13,691 nucleotides of DNA from Elusimicrobiota bacterium. GTDB taxonomy: Bacteria > CG03 > SLGR01 > JAGXOG01. Under the pieces are notes generated by a model. That model was not told the DNA's origin. It saw only the letters and a program-made list of their open reading frames with translations, and searched no databases. Below are positions 1 through 7,633 of this stretch, piece after piece. Both the position numbers and the translations under genes were made by a program. The first letter of the stretch is position 1. The number at the start of each line of letters is the position of its first letter. Location of the stretch: the NCBI GenBank assembly GCA_027858455.1, contig JAQICQ010000105.1:1-13691 (forward strand). The letters are read 5' to 3'.

Positions 1-81
1 TATGCTTTAACCGGCATACCTTGTTCCCCTGAGAGAATTAGAAAAAGAAGAAAGTCAGCATTAGAAATAAAGGTATTATAA
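1..81 (+). CDS. possible C-terminal tail of an upstream gene (partial)
   Basis: Frame 1 is open from the window edge to a TAA at 79-81, one base before the etfB start, and would encode the last 26 residues of a protein. The other two forward frames stop at 8-10 and 30-32, so the upstream gene could end there instead. The tail is basic (RIRKRRK). A short stretch reading TGIPCSPERI faintly recalls the C-termini of some molybdenum hydroxylases, but this is too little to name a family. Close spacing to etfB would fit an oxidoreductase operon. Confidence 0.3.
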   Translation, partial: YALTGIPCSPERIRKRRKSALEIKVL

Positions 82-82
82 A

Positions 83-868
83 ATGAAGACAGTAGTTTGT
101 ATTAAGCAGGTTCCCGACACTACGGATGTAAAAATAAATCCCGAGACCAATACTCTTATAAGAGAGGGTGTGGATTCTATAATAAATCCTTTTGATACCT
201 ATGCCATAGAGGAAGCCTTAAAGATAAAAGAGCAACTCGGCGGTGAAATTATAGTAATGACTATGGGGCCTCCACAGGCCGAATCAGCTCTCCGCGAAGC
301 AATAGCGCTCGGGTGTGATGAGGCGGTACTTCTTACAGACAGAAATTTTGCCGGCGCCGACACATGGGCTACTTCTTATACCCTGGCACGGGGAATAAAA
401 AAGATAGGAGAAGTTGACCTCATTATATGCGGAAAACAAGCTATTGACGGGGATACCGCCCAGGTGGGGCCGGGAATTGCCGAGATGCTGGATATCCCGT
501 GTGTTACTTATACCGGTAAGGTTAAAGAAATAGACGAAAAAGGTTTTACCGCTTATCGCATGACAGAGAGCGGCCATAATGTTATTAAATCTCCTCTTCC
601 TGCTCTTATAACCGTAGTAAAGGAGATAAATGAGCCGAGAATGCCATCTTTGAGGGGTAAGATGAATGCTAAAAAGGCGGATATAGAACGCTACAGCGCG
701 GCGGATTTAGCATGTGATTTAGAAAGTATAGGGCAGATGGGTTCGCCTACGGTAGTTAAAAAAATATTTGCTCCGCCCGTAAAGGGCAAGGGCAAGATTT
801 TTAAAGGAGAGCCGGAAGATACCGCTTTAAAACTTGCCGGTGAACTTAAAGATAAAGGAATAATTTAA
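83..868 (+). CDS. etfB: electron transfer flavoprotein subunit beta
   Basis: This is the beta subunit of the cytoplasmic EtfAB heterodimer, which shuttles electrons between flavin dehydrogenases and other carriers. At 261 residues it has the usual family length. It opens with the typical first strand and KQVPDT motif. Residues 116-130 (CGKQAIDGDTAQVGP) form the conserved nucleotide-binding loop, and a conserved LRGKMNAKKADI segment follows near residues 190-203. The GDTAQVGP form of the loop is the one I associate with bifurcating EtfB proteins of anaerobes (for example those partnered with butyryl-CoA or lactate dehydrogenases), where EtfB holds a FAD instead of AMP; that assignment is inference. 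The ATG at 83 gives the expected N-terminus, with only a weak AAAGG upstream. etfA follows after 8 bp, so the two are surely co-transcribed. The dehydrogenase partner is not in the window. Confidence 0.95.
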   Translation: MKTVVCIKQVPDTTDVKINPETNTLIREGVDSIINPFDTYAIEEALKIKEQLGGEIIVMTMGPPQAESALREAIALGCDEAVLLTDRNFAGADTWATSYTLARGIKKIGEVDLIICGKQAIDGDTAQVGPGIAEMLDIPCVTYTGKVKEIDEKGFTAYRMTESGHNVIKSPLPALITVVKEINEPRMPSLRGKMNAKKADIERYSAADLACDLESIGQMGSPTVVKKIFAPPVKGKGKIFKGEPEDTALKLAGELKDKGII

Positions 869-876
869 AATTTAAA

Positions 877-2139
877 ATGGCGATAAATGTAGACAAAAAA
901 AAGTGTTCTGGTTGCGGGCTCTGTGTGGAATCATGTCCGTTTGGAGCTATCACGGTAAAACCCAGAGAGGAAACCGGAGACAGCCATCCGCGATTTGAGA
1001 AAATTGCGGTAATTAACGAAGCATGCACATTTTGCGGAGCCTGCGTAGATGCATGCCCGCTGGACGCGATTACTATTACAAGCCAAGTAAAAAAACCGGC
1101 GGTGGACCTCAAGGAGTATAATGGTTTATGGGTATTTGCCGAGCAGGTAGACGGTGAAATTCAGGAAGTTTCGTTTGAACTTTTGGGAAAAGGTTCCGAA
1201 CTTGCAAAGAAACGAGGATGTGAATTGTCGGCCGTTCTTTTCGGATTTTTCGGGAAAAGTTTCGGGAAAAGTTCCGGGAAAAGTTCCGGGAAAAACGTTA
1301 AAGATAAGGCCAAAGATCTGATTGCTCACGGCGCCGACAAAGTATATGTTTTAGAAGATAAAGCGCTTATGAATTTCATGGATGAACCCTATACGGATGC
1401 TCTCTCTTATATGATAGATGAATTTAAACCCGAGATAATACTTATGGGAGCAACTACTATAGGCAGGGCATTTGCATCAAGAGTGGCAGCAAGGATATTT
1501 ACGGGACTTACAGCGGATTGCACGGAGCTTGATATAGATCCGTCTAGCAAAATACTTCTTCAGACACGGCCTGATTTCGGCGTAAATATAATGTCGACCA
1601 TACTTACAGAACATCACAGGCCTCAGATGGCCACCGTCAGGCATAAGGTTTTTAGTCCTCTTGACAAAGATACTTCCAGGGACGGGGAGATAATAGAGGT
1701 GGAGTATCCCGGAGAACTTTCTTCTAGGACAGAACTTATAGAATCTATAAATGATGATACCATAAAAGTTAATCTTACCGACGCCGATATAATTGTGTCC
1801 GGAGGAAGGGGCCTCGGTAAACCTGAAAATTTTAAATTAATCAGGGAGCTTGCAGATCAGCTCGGGGCGGCAGTCGGGGCTTCAAGAGCGGCGGTAGATG
1901 CGGACTGGATACCTTATTCTCATCAGGTCGGCCAGACCGGCCGCACAGTCGGGCCCAAGGTCTATTTTGCCATTGGAATTTCAGGAGCAATACAGCATCA
2001 GGTCGGGATGAGATCTTCGGATATTATCGTAGCCATTAATAAAGACCCGCATGCTGCTATATTTAATATTGCTGATTACGGCATAGTCGGCGACCTTTTT
2101 GATGTGGTTCCCGCTTTGATAAAAGAATTAAAAAAGTAA
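877..2139 (+). CDS. etfA: electron transfer flavoprotein subunit alpha with N-terminal 2[4Fe-4S] ferredoxin domain
   Basis: This is the alpha subunit of EtfAB, 420 residues, longer than a plain EtfA because of an N-terminal ferredoxin domain. Two CxxCxxCxxxCP motifs sit at C10/C13/C16/C20 and C50/C53/C56/C60, predicting two [4Fe-4S] clusters. The EtfA domain follows from about residue 83. The C-terminal FAD-binding domain is intact: SGGRGLG near 308-314, the SRAAVDADW segment, then HQVGQTGRTV and GISGAIQHQVG. Ferredoxin-fused EtfA proteins are known from acetogens (the lactate- and caffeyl-CoA-linked complexes of Acetobacterium woodii), where they take part in flavin-based electron bifurcation. 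By analogy the clusters may exchange electrons with ferredoxin. One oddity is a tandem (F/S)GKS repeat at residues 125-140, inserted in a loop where relatives have only a short turn. The ATG at 877 lies 8 bp after etfB. The fold assignment is firm; bifurcation is inferred. Confidence 0.94.
   Translation: MAINVDKKKCSGCGLCVESCPFGAITVKPREETGDSHPRFEKIAVINEACTFCGACVDACPLDAITITSQVKKPAVDLKEYNGLWVFAEQVDGEIQEVSFELLGKGSELAKKRGCELSAVLFGFFGKSFGKSSGKSSGKNVKDKAKDLIAHGADKVYVLEDKALMNFMDEPYTDALSYMIDEFKPEIILMGATTIGRAFASRVAARIFTGLTADCTELDIDPSSKILLQTRPDFGVNIMSTILTEHHRPQMATVRHKVFSPLDKDTSRDGEIIEVEYPGELSSRTELIESINDDTIKVNLTDADIIVSGGRGLGKPENFKLIRELADQLGAAVGASRAAVDADWIPYSHQVGQTGRTVGPKVYFAIGISGAIQHQVGMRSSDIIVAINKDPHAAIFNIADYGIVGDLFDVVPALIKELKK
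1249..1296 (+). repeat. 12-bp in-frame tandem repeat inside etfA
   Basis: Four adjacent 12-bp units lie at 1249-1260, 1261-1272, 1273-1284 and 1285-1296. The first two are identical (TTCGGGAAAAGT), the third changes one base to TCCGGGAAAAGT, and the fourth ends in AAC. They encode FGKS-FGKS-SGKS-SGKN. Because the unit is a multiple of three, gain or loss of a copy keeps the frame. The insert sits between the strand ending AVLFG and the helix starting NVKDKAKDLI in the N-terminal EtfA domain, so it should be a basic, flexible surface loop. Confidence 0.9.
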
Positions 2140-2180
2140 AATTGTTTTTATATATAGTATAGAGAAGTATTGTTAACTTA

Positions 2181-2185
2181 AGAGG
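2181..2185 (+). promoter_or_regulatory. ribosome binding site of the DUF3352-like gene
   Basis: AGAGG lies 8 bp before the ATG at 2194 and supports this start over the two ATG codons a few residues later. Confidence 0.6.
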
Positions 2186-2193
2186 TTAAAAAA

Positions 2194-3897
2194 ATGTTTA
2201 TTATGATGAAACAATCTACAAAAAGAGCGCTTATTATTATAGGGGCAGTAGCAGTTGTGGGTGTAGTTGCCTGGGGGCTCAGATATAATTTCAGCATGCC
2301 GGCTCTGCGAGGCGATACTCTCCTTACTTATGTGCCTCATAAAAGTCCGGGAGGCTCCCTGGCGGGAGTAGCGGGGATAAACAGGCTCGCCGATAAATAT
2401 TATGAGATTAAAAAGACGCAGTTTTACAAATCTTTCCGCGCCGGCGAACTTTATAATCTTTTAAAAGATAATGCTTCTTTTGAAGGAGTAATGAATAGCG
2501 GGCAGATTAACTTAAATGTCAGGGATGAACTTGATACTCAAAAAGTTATGGATATTATTGGGGATAAATTTATTGTCGCGCTTTACAGGGCCAAACCGGA
2601 ACCAGAATATATCATAATATCGAAAATTGACGATAAATCGGGTGTTAAATCTGTCCTTTACAATGCATTAAAAAACAGCGAACTTACAGTGGATAATTAT
2701 AAAGGTACGGGAATAGATGCTTATTCAAGGTCCGGATATTATTCTCTTTACAAAGGATATTTGGTAGCGGGTAATTCAATAGGACTTATTAAAAAGACAA
2801 TGGAACTGATTGCCGGAGAAGAGAGTGTTACTAATTTTAATTCTGTATATCCGCAGATAGAAGATAGTATGGATGCTAATGCAGACGGTTATATATTTAC
2901 TGTAAATAAAGAATTAAAGAATATTATTGAGAAATATACAGATAACCAATGGCAGTCGCCAAAACTTAAAACCACCAAGGGGTTATATACCTATCAGGAA
3001 TTTTATAACAGAGACGGTATATATATAAAATCCAGAGGATATTTTGCTGAAAAAGAGAATGATAAAAATAGCCCTCAAAAGAGTACACCAAAAACTGGGG
3101 AGAGTGAATCTTTAACTATAAATCTCATACCCGGGCGGCCGCTTGTTGCCGGAGCGCTGAATAATACAGGGAGCAGTTTAAAAGATTACGACAGATTGGG
3201 CGGTAAAGAAACCGTCGGCAGAGAATTATATGATAGGATAGACAAAGGTATCATAAACAATATTGACGGAGAAGCCGGCTATGCAATTTTAGGGCCTGAA
3301 AACGAAGATATAAAATCAATTCTGCCCCGGCTGGTAATTTATCTGAAAGTTAAAAACAGAGCAGCTGCAGAGAAAATCTCCGGCCATGTTGAAGACATTT
3401 TAGGTGTTGAAATGAAAGATAAAAAGTATAAAGATAATTCCTATAAAACTGCTTCAATACCGTTGCTTTTCGGCCAAAAGATTAAGGTAAGTATCTGTTC
3501 GTTAAAATATAAAGGCAATGTATATTTTATAATTGCCAGCCCCTTTGATGTTCTTGAAAAGGTCATTGATATAAGCCGGGGAGAATTAAAGAGTTTAAAA
3601 GAATCCCCTGAATGGCGGGAGATTTCTAAATTTTTGCCGAAAAAATACAATGGGTATTCATATGCGGATGTAAATGCTGTTTCAAATACAGTAGGCGTCT
3701 TTATAGCAAAGCTTCGCGGGAAAAAAGAGCTTGAAAATTTTTTAAAAACCGCTCCTTTTTCCTGGATAGGGCCTTCTGCTTCTGTGGGGTCGGCAGATGA
3801 CGATTCGACAATAGTGCATACCTATATTCCTATGCAGGATTTAAGCCGGGAGAATTGGGATAAAATTTTTGAATCAGTAATTCCCATTATAGATTGA
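2194..3897 (+). CDS. membrane-anchored DUF3352-like protein of unknown function
   Basis: This 567-residue protein has a short basic N-terminus (KQSTKR) followed by one hydrophobic segment at about residues 12-30, so it is probably anchored in the inner membrane with the rest outside the cytoplasm. The body has no catalytic motif I recognise. After the membrane segment it reads TYVPHKSPGG and then a helix-rich stretch, which resembles the DUF3352 family of secreted proteins. Two halves look alike: a block starting GDKFIVALYRA (about residue 128) and one starting GEAGYAILG (about 354). Each continues with a strand, a helix and then a YKG strand (YKGYLVAG and YKGNVYFII), suggesting an internal duplication. 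A charged, low-complexity linker of about 20 residues near 290-310 separates them. The gene overlaps the SpoIID-domain gene by 4 bp, so the two are probably made together at the envelope. The family assignment is tentative. Confidence 0.6.
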   Translation: MFIMMKQSTKRALIIIGAVAVVGVVAWGLRYNFSMPALRGDTLLTYVPHKSPGGSLAGVAGINRLADKYYEIKKTQFYKSFRAGELYNLLKDNASFEGVMNSGQINLNVRDELDTQKVMDIIGDKFIVALYRAKPEPEYIIISKIDDKSGVKSVLYNALKNSELTVDNYKGTGIDAYSRSGYYSLYKGYLVAGNSIGLIKKTMELIAGEESVTNFNSVYPQIEDSMDANADGYIFTVNKELKNIIEKYTDNQWQSPKLKTTKGLYTYQEFYNRDGIYIKSRGYFAEKENDKNSPQKSTPKTGESESLTINLIPGRPLVAGALNNTGSSLKDYDRLGGKETVGRELYDRIDKGIINNIDGEAGYAILGPENEDIKSILPRLVIYLKVKNRAAAEKISGHVEDILGVEMKDKKYKDNSYKTASIPLLFGQKIKVSICSLKYKGNVYFIIASPFDVLEKVIDISRGELKSLKESPEWREISKFLPKKYNGYSYADVNAVSNTVGVFIAKLRGKKELENFLKTAPFSWIGPSASVGSADDDSTIVHTYIPMQDLSRENWDKIFESVIPIID

Positions 3898-5066
3898 TTA
3901 AGGTTATCTTTAAAAAATATAATCTTGTAAAAATATTTCCGGCATTTTTTTTATTAATATGGCTTGTAAAAGTGCCTGCAAGAGTTTATTCCCTCTCCGG
4001 AACCCCTGAAACAATAATAAAAGTAGGAATCTTATCCGGAAAAAAAAGAGTACATATAAAAAGTTACGGCAAGTTAGAAGTAGTTAATATAAATACCCTG
4101 GATTTTGTCAGGTTAAAAGCAGGCACAGACTACATGGTGGAAGCTGCCGCCGAAGGAATAAAAGTCGGCGATAAAATTTTAGGAAATGAAGTTCGTTTTG
4201 TGTCCCTCAGCCGGAAAGAAATGCTTACCGTAAACGGCCAAAGATTCAGAGATACGATTATGATAAAAAAGACTAAAGAAGGGCTTACCGCAATAAATGA
4301 ACTGGGGCTTGACGGTTACCTTTTCGGAGTCCTGCCGGTAGAAGTTTCCCCGGCGTGGCCCATTGAGTCGCTGAAAGCCCAGGCGGTTGTTTCAAGGACC
4401 TATGTTATGAACAACCTCGGAAAATATAAAAGCAAAGGATATGACCTTTCTTCGGATATATTTTCCCAGATGTATAAGGGGGTGGAAGTTGAAAACCCTA
4501 AAAGCAACCGGGCTGTGTCAGAGACCGCCGGCCGTGTTCTTACTTATAACGGAAATCTGGCCAGGGCATATTTTTATTCAAGCTGCGGAGGATATACAGC
4601 TGAGATAAAAGAGGTTTGGGGAAATGATATACTCTATATGCGCGGGGTGACCTGTCCTTACTGTAAAGATTCACCGCGTTACCGTTGGGAGAAGAAAATA
4701 TCTCCTTCCCTGATAAAAGAGAAATTAAATAAAAAAGGATATAATGTTGGAGAGGTAGAAGATATAAAATTTTTATCCCGGACAGCTTCCGGGCGTATAA
4801 AAGAGATGGAGATAATACATTCCGCAGGCAAAATATCTCTTAGAGGACATAAATTCAGGATGGCGGTAGGGCCCAATATAGTTATGAGCACCATGATGTC
4901 AATAGACCGGTCAAAAGAAAACTTTCTTTTTTACGGCCGCGGTTGGGGGCACGGCGCCGGAATGTGCCAGTGGGGGGCAAAAGGGCAGGCGGAGCGGGGC
5001 CGGAGCTACAAAGATATATTGGAATTTTATTTTCCCGGCACAAAAGTAAAAAAGTGGGCTTATTAA
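3894..5066 (+). CDS. SpoIID/LytB-domain peptidoglycan-lytic protein
   Basis: This 390-residue exported protein belongs to the SpoIID/LytB family. The best-studied member, SpoIID of Bacillus and Clostridioides, is a lytic transglycosylase that cuts glycan strands lacking stem peptides; others are amidase enhancers. A hydrophobic signal segment covers residues 11-26. The SpoIID domain starts near residue 130. E150 in VLPVEVSP matches the catalytic glutamate position of SpoIID, followed by SLKAQAVVSRTY. C231 (SSCGG) and C254/C257 (CPYC) lie where SpoIID proteins carry metal-binding or structural cysteines. The family signature GRGWGHGAGMCQWGAKG spans 348-364. The start is a TTG overlapping the stop of the previous gene (TTGA) with no clear Shine-Dalgarno, pointing to translational coupling. 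No sporulation gene is nearby, so a role in general wall remodelling is more likely than sporulation. Confidence 0.88.
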   Translation: MIKVIFKKYNLVKIFPAFFLLIWLVKVPARVYSLSGTPETIIKVGILSGKKRVHIKSYGKLEVVNINTLDFVRLKAGTDYMVEAAAEGIKVGDKILGNEVRFVSLSRKEMLTVNGQRFRDTIMIKKTKEGLTAINELGLDGYLFGVLPVEVSPAWPIESLKAQAVVSRTYVMNNLGKYKSKGYDLSSDIFSQMYKGVEVENPKSNRAVSETAGRVLTYNGNLARAYFYSSCGGYTAEIKEVWGNDILYMRGVTCPYCKDSPRYRWEKKISPSLIKEKLNKKGYNVGEVEDIKFLSRTASGRIKEMEIIHSAGKISLRGHKFRMAVGPNIVMSTMMSIDRSKENFLFYGRGWGHGAGMCQWGAKGQAERGRSYKDILEFYFPGTKVKKWAY

Positions 5067-5088
5067 AAGCGTTTGGTTTTTAAAAACA

Positions 5089-6189
5089 GTGAATTTAAAA
5101 AGCTCTTCCGAAAATAGTTCTTCCGAATCCGTAAAAAAGACGCCGTCTTTCAGCTATAAGCTTCCTAAAGAGAATATCGCTCTTTACCCTGCAAAACCCC
5201 GCCACTTAAGCCGGCTTATGGTGGTGGACCTTTCTTCATTTGAAATCACGCATAAAAAGTTTAAAGACATATCGGATTATCTTGACAGCACCGACAAAGT
5301 TGTTGTAAATAACAGCCGGGTTATAAAAGCCAGATTGAAAGGAAAAAAAAGCACCGGAGGCAAGGCAGAATTTTTGCTGCTTGAAAAAAATGGAAATATA
5401 TGGAAAGCATACGGCAAACCGGCTTCCCGTTTAAGGGAAGGGATGGAAATAACAGTATCTTCCCCCGGCGGAGAGTCATCTGTGGTAAAGATAAAAACCA
5501 AACTGGAAGGCGGAGTCTTTTTTCTTAACGCTCCGGAAAACATCCTGGACTACGGCTATATTCCTCTGCCTCCGTATATAGTGTCTAAAAGAGATCTAAG
5601 GGAAAGCGATTATTGTGATTATCAGACAAATTTTTCCGAGATAGACGGGTCGGTTGCGTCATCGACTTCCGCCCTTCATTTCAGCCGACGGCTTATAGAG
5701 AGCTTAAAGAAAAAGAAAGTTGAATTTGTTCCCGTCACTCTTCATATCGGACCGGGGACTTTTAAACCGGACTATGATATACCCGACCCCGAAAGTTTCA
5801 AGGTTACCGCTGCCGCCGCAATGAAATTAAATTCACCGGGGCGTATATGCGCCTGCGGGACAACAGTAATGAGAGCGCTCGAAACTGTTTATTCGGGAGT
5901 TTATTCGGGAAAAAAATTCCATCCGGGCAGGGGAAAAACAGATATTTTTATAACTCCCGGCCATAAATTCAGCCCGGTATCTGTATTTCTTACTAATTTT
6001 CATCTGCCTGAGACTCCTCTGCTTTTAATGGTCTCTGCTTTTATAGAAGAGTATTATCCGGGCCGGGGCAAAGAGCTGACTTTAAAACTTTACAGGGAAG
6101 CGCTGGAAAAAAATTACAGGTTTTTGTCATACGGCGATGCTATGCTGCTCATAGGAGACCCGGCGCTTTTGAGAGATAAAGATGTCTGA
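5089..6189 (+). CDS. queA: S-adenosylmethionine:tRNA ribosyltransferase-isomerase (QueA), divergent
   Basis: QueA transfers the ribosyl part of S-adenosylmethionine onto preQ1 in tRNA, giving epoxyqueuosine. The 366-residue protein shows the family order: FSYKLPKENIALYP and SRLMVVDL at the N-terminus, VVVNNSRVIKARL, CACGTTVMRALE, TDIFITPGHKF, LTNFHLPETPLLLMVSAF and the C-terminal YRFLSYGDAMLL. Two hallmark regions depart from the family. Residues 187-199 read GSVASSTSALHFS where QueA normally has AAPTAGLHF. Residues 228-239 (DYDIPDPESFKV) replace the usual longer stretch carrying the HxMHxE motif. The start is taken as GTG 5089, because no other start codon precedes the conserved FSYKLP. It gives a serine-rich N-terminal extension of about 20 residues and lacks a good ribosome binding site. 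The gene overlaps tgt by 8 bp, which strongly supports the queuosine role. A paralogue with altered chemistry is possible but less likely here. Confidence 0.88.
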   Translation: MNLKSSSENSSSESVKKTPSFSYKLPKENIALYPAKPRHLSRLMVVDLSSFEITHKKFKDISDYLDSTDKVVVNNSRVIKARLKGKKSTGGKAEFLLLEKNGNIWKAYGKPASRLREGMEITVSSPGGESSVVKIKTKLEGGVFFLNAPENILDYGYIPLPPYIVSKRDLRESDYCDYQTNFSEIDGSVASSTSALHFSRRLIESLKKKKVEFVPVTLHIGPGTFKPDYDIPDPESFKVTAAAAMKLNSPGRICACGTTVMRALETVYSGVYSGKKFHPGRGKTDIFITPGHKFSPVSVFLTNFHLPETPLLLMVSAFIEEYYPGRGKELTLKLYREALEKNYRFLSYGDAMLLIGDPALLRDKDV

Positions 6190-7315
6190 AAGATTTAAAA
6201 TAATTGCGGTTTCAAAAGAAAACAGGGCAAGAGCCGGCCGGTTCAAAACTGCTCACGGTACTTTCACAACTCCGGCTTTTATGAGCGTGGGAACTAAAGG
6301 AACAGTGAAAGCTATGACCCCGGAAATGCTGCAAAAGACCGGCGCCGAGATAATACTGTCAAATAATTTTCATCTCACATTAAAGCCGGGTATGGACATT
6401 ATAAGCGCTGCCGGAGGCCTGCATAAGTTTATGGGATGGCCGGGCCCGATACTTACAGATTCCGGGGGATATCAGGTCTTCAGTCTTTCCGATATAGCAA
6501 AAGTTAAAGATGACGGCGTGCATTTCAGATCCCCGTATGACGGAAGTAAAAATTATTTCACGCCGGAGAAGGTTGTTAAAACCCAAAGTATCATAGGTTC
6601 GGATATTATGATGGTTTTAGACGAGTGTATCGCCTATCCTCACAGCCGCGCTGAAGCTCAAAAGGCAATGATCAGGACAGGGAGATGGGCCCAAAAGAGC
6701 AAAGAGGAGTTTGACAGACTGGCCGGAAAATCCGTAACTACTAAAAAAGAGCAGAGTATTTTCGGTATAGTTCAGGGCGGGAGTTTTGAAGATTTAAGAA
6801 AAGAATCGGCCGGGATGATTACCGATCTTGATTTTGACGGCTATGCGATAGGGGGTGTTAGCGTCGGCGAGCCGACGCATGCAATAAATAAAATAATTGA
6901 TTTTACTGTCCCTCTTTTACCGGAAAAAAAGCCGCGTTATGTCATGGGGCTGGGAGATCCGGCTACTCTTGTAAAAGCAGTGGCCCGTGGAGTAGATATG
7001 TTTGACTGCGTTATACCGACCCGGCACGGGCGTAATGGCTGGCTTTATACTTCTGAAGGGAGGATTGTTATAAGAAACGCGCAATATAAAGAAGATTTTA
7101 ATGCCCCTGACCCGGATTGCGATTGTTATACATGTTCTAATTTTACCCGCGCTTATTTAAACCATCTTTATCGGAATAACGAGATCCTTGCCTCCATGCT
7201 TAATTCTTTACATAATATACATTTTTTGGTAAACTTAATGTTTAAAATACAAAGTAGTATAAAAGACGGTGGTTTCAATAAGATTGCGGAGGATATATAT
7301 AAAGTTTATGAATAA
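6182..7315 (+). CDS. tgt: queuine/preQ1 tRNA-guanine transglycosylase
   Basis: Tgt exchanges guanine at position 34 of GUN-anticodon tRNAs for preQ1, the step before QueA. The 377-residue protein has the normal bacterial length and all key residues. D93 in TDSGGYQVFSL is the conserved aspartate of the substrate pocket. GIVQGG and YAIGGVSVGE are the base-recognition segments. D275 in MFDCVIPTRHGRNG is the nucleophile. The zinc site is C313, C315, C318 and H344 (CDCYTC, then LHNIH). The ATG at 6182 starts 8 bp inside the end of queA, indicating coupled translation. The queA-tgt-yajC-secD-secF order seen here is a widespread bacterial arrangement. Confidence 0.97.
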   Translation: MSERFKIIAVSKENRARAGRFKTAHGTFTTPAFMSVGTKGTVKAMTPEMLQKTGAEIILSNNFHLTLKPGMDIISAAGGLHKFMGWPGPILTDSGGYQVFSLSDIAKVKDDGVHFRSPYDGSKNYFTPEKVVKTQSIIGSDIMMVLDECIAYPHSRAEAQKAMIRTGRWAQKSKEEFDRLAGKSVTTKKEQSIFGIVQGGSFEDLRKESAGMITDLDFDGYAIGGVSVGEPTHAINKIIDFTVPLLPEKKPRYVMGLGDPATLVKAVARGVDMFDCVIPTRHGRNGWLYTSEGRIVIRNAQYKEDFNAPDPDCDCYTCSNFTRAYLNHLYRNNEILASMLNSLHNIHFLVNLMFKIQSSIKDGGFNKIAEDIYKVYE

Positions 7316-7568
7316 TGAAAAAGATAAATTTTTAACTGAAGAAGAAGAGCTTAAATGTATGTATCTGAGATTAAAAGAGATGGCCGGCCGGTTAATTGCG
7401 ATTGAAGAGATGTATCCGGACGCCGGTGATTTTAAAGAAGTAATAAACAAAGCCATAACGGAGCTTGAAAAGGCTTCTCATCTCATAGACAGTGAGGTTA
7501 TGACTGTAAAAGATTTAAGGTGGGCAAAGAGTTTAAGAGGAAAAAAAAGGAAACAACCGGAAGATTAA
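7308..7568 (+). CDS. small hypothetical protein between tgt and yajC
   Basis: This is an 86-residue cytoplasmic protein that I do not recognise. A GTG at 7269 would add 13 residues, but the ATG at 7308 is preferred. It overlaps the tgt stop by 8 bp, like the queA-tgt junction, and has GGAGG at 7288-7292, though the 15-bp spacing is long. The protein is rich in Glu and Lys, is predicted largely helical (EEEELKCMYLRLKEMAGRL, then a second helix ending TELEKASHLI), and ends in a very basic tail (RGKKRKQPED). It has no signal peptide, membrane segment or metal-binding pattern. Codon use matches its neighbours and the frame is open throughout, so it looks real. Confidence 0.65.
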   Translation: MNNEKDKFLTEEEELKCMYLRLKEMAGRLIAIEEMYPDAGDFKEVINKAITELEKASHLIDSEVMTVKDLRWAKSLRGKKRKQPED

Positions 7569-7622
7569 AGGGCTGTTCCTAGTATACGTAGAGAAGTAAT
7601 TGACAGTACAGTAAGAAAGAAT

Positions 7623-7626
7623 GGAG
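7623..7626 (+). promoter_or_regulatory. ribosome binding site of yajC
   Basis: GGAG lies 7 bp before the ATG at 7634, in a purine-rich stretch, and fixes the yajC start. Confidence 0.65.
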
Positions 7627-7633
7627 AAAAAAT

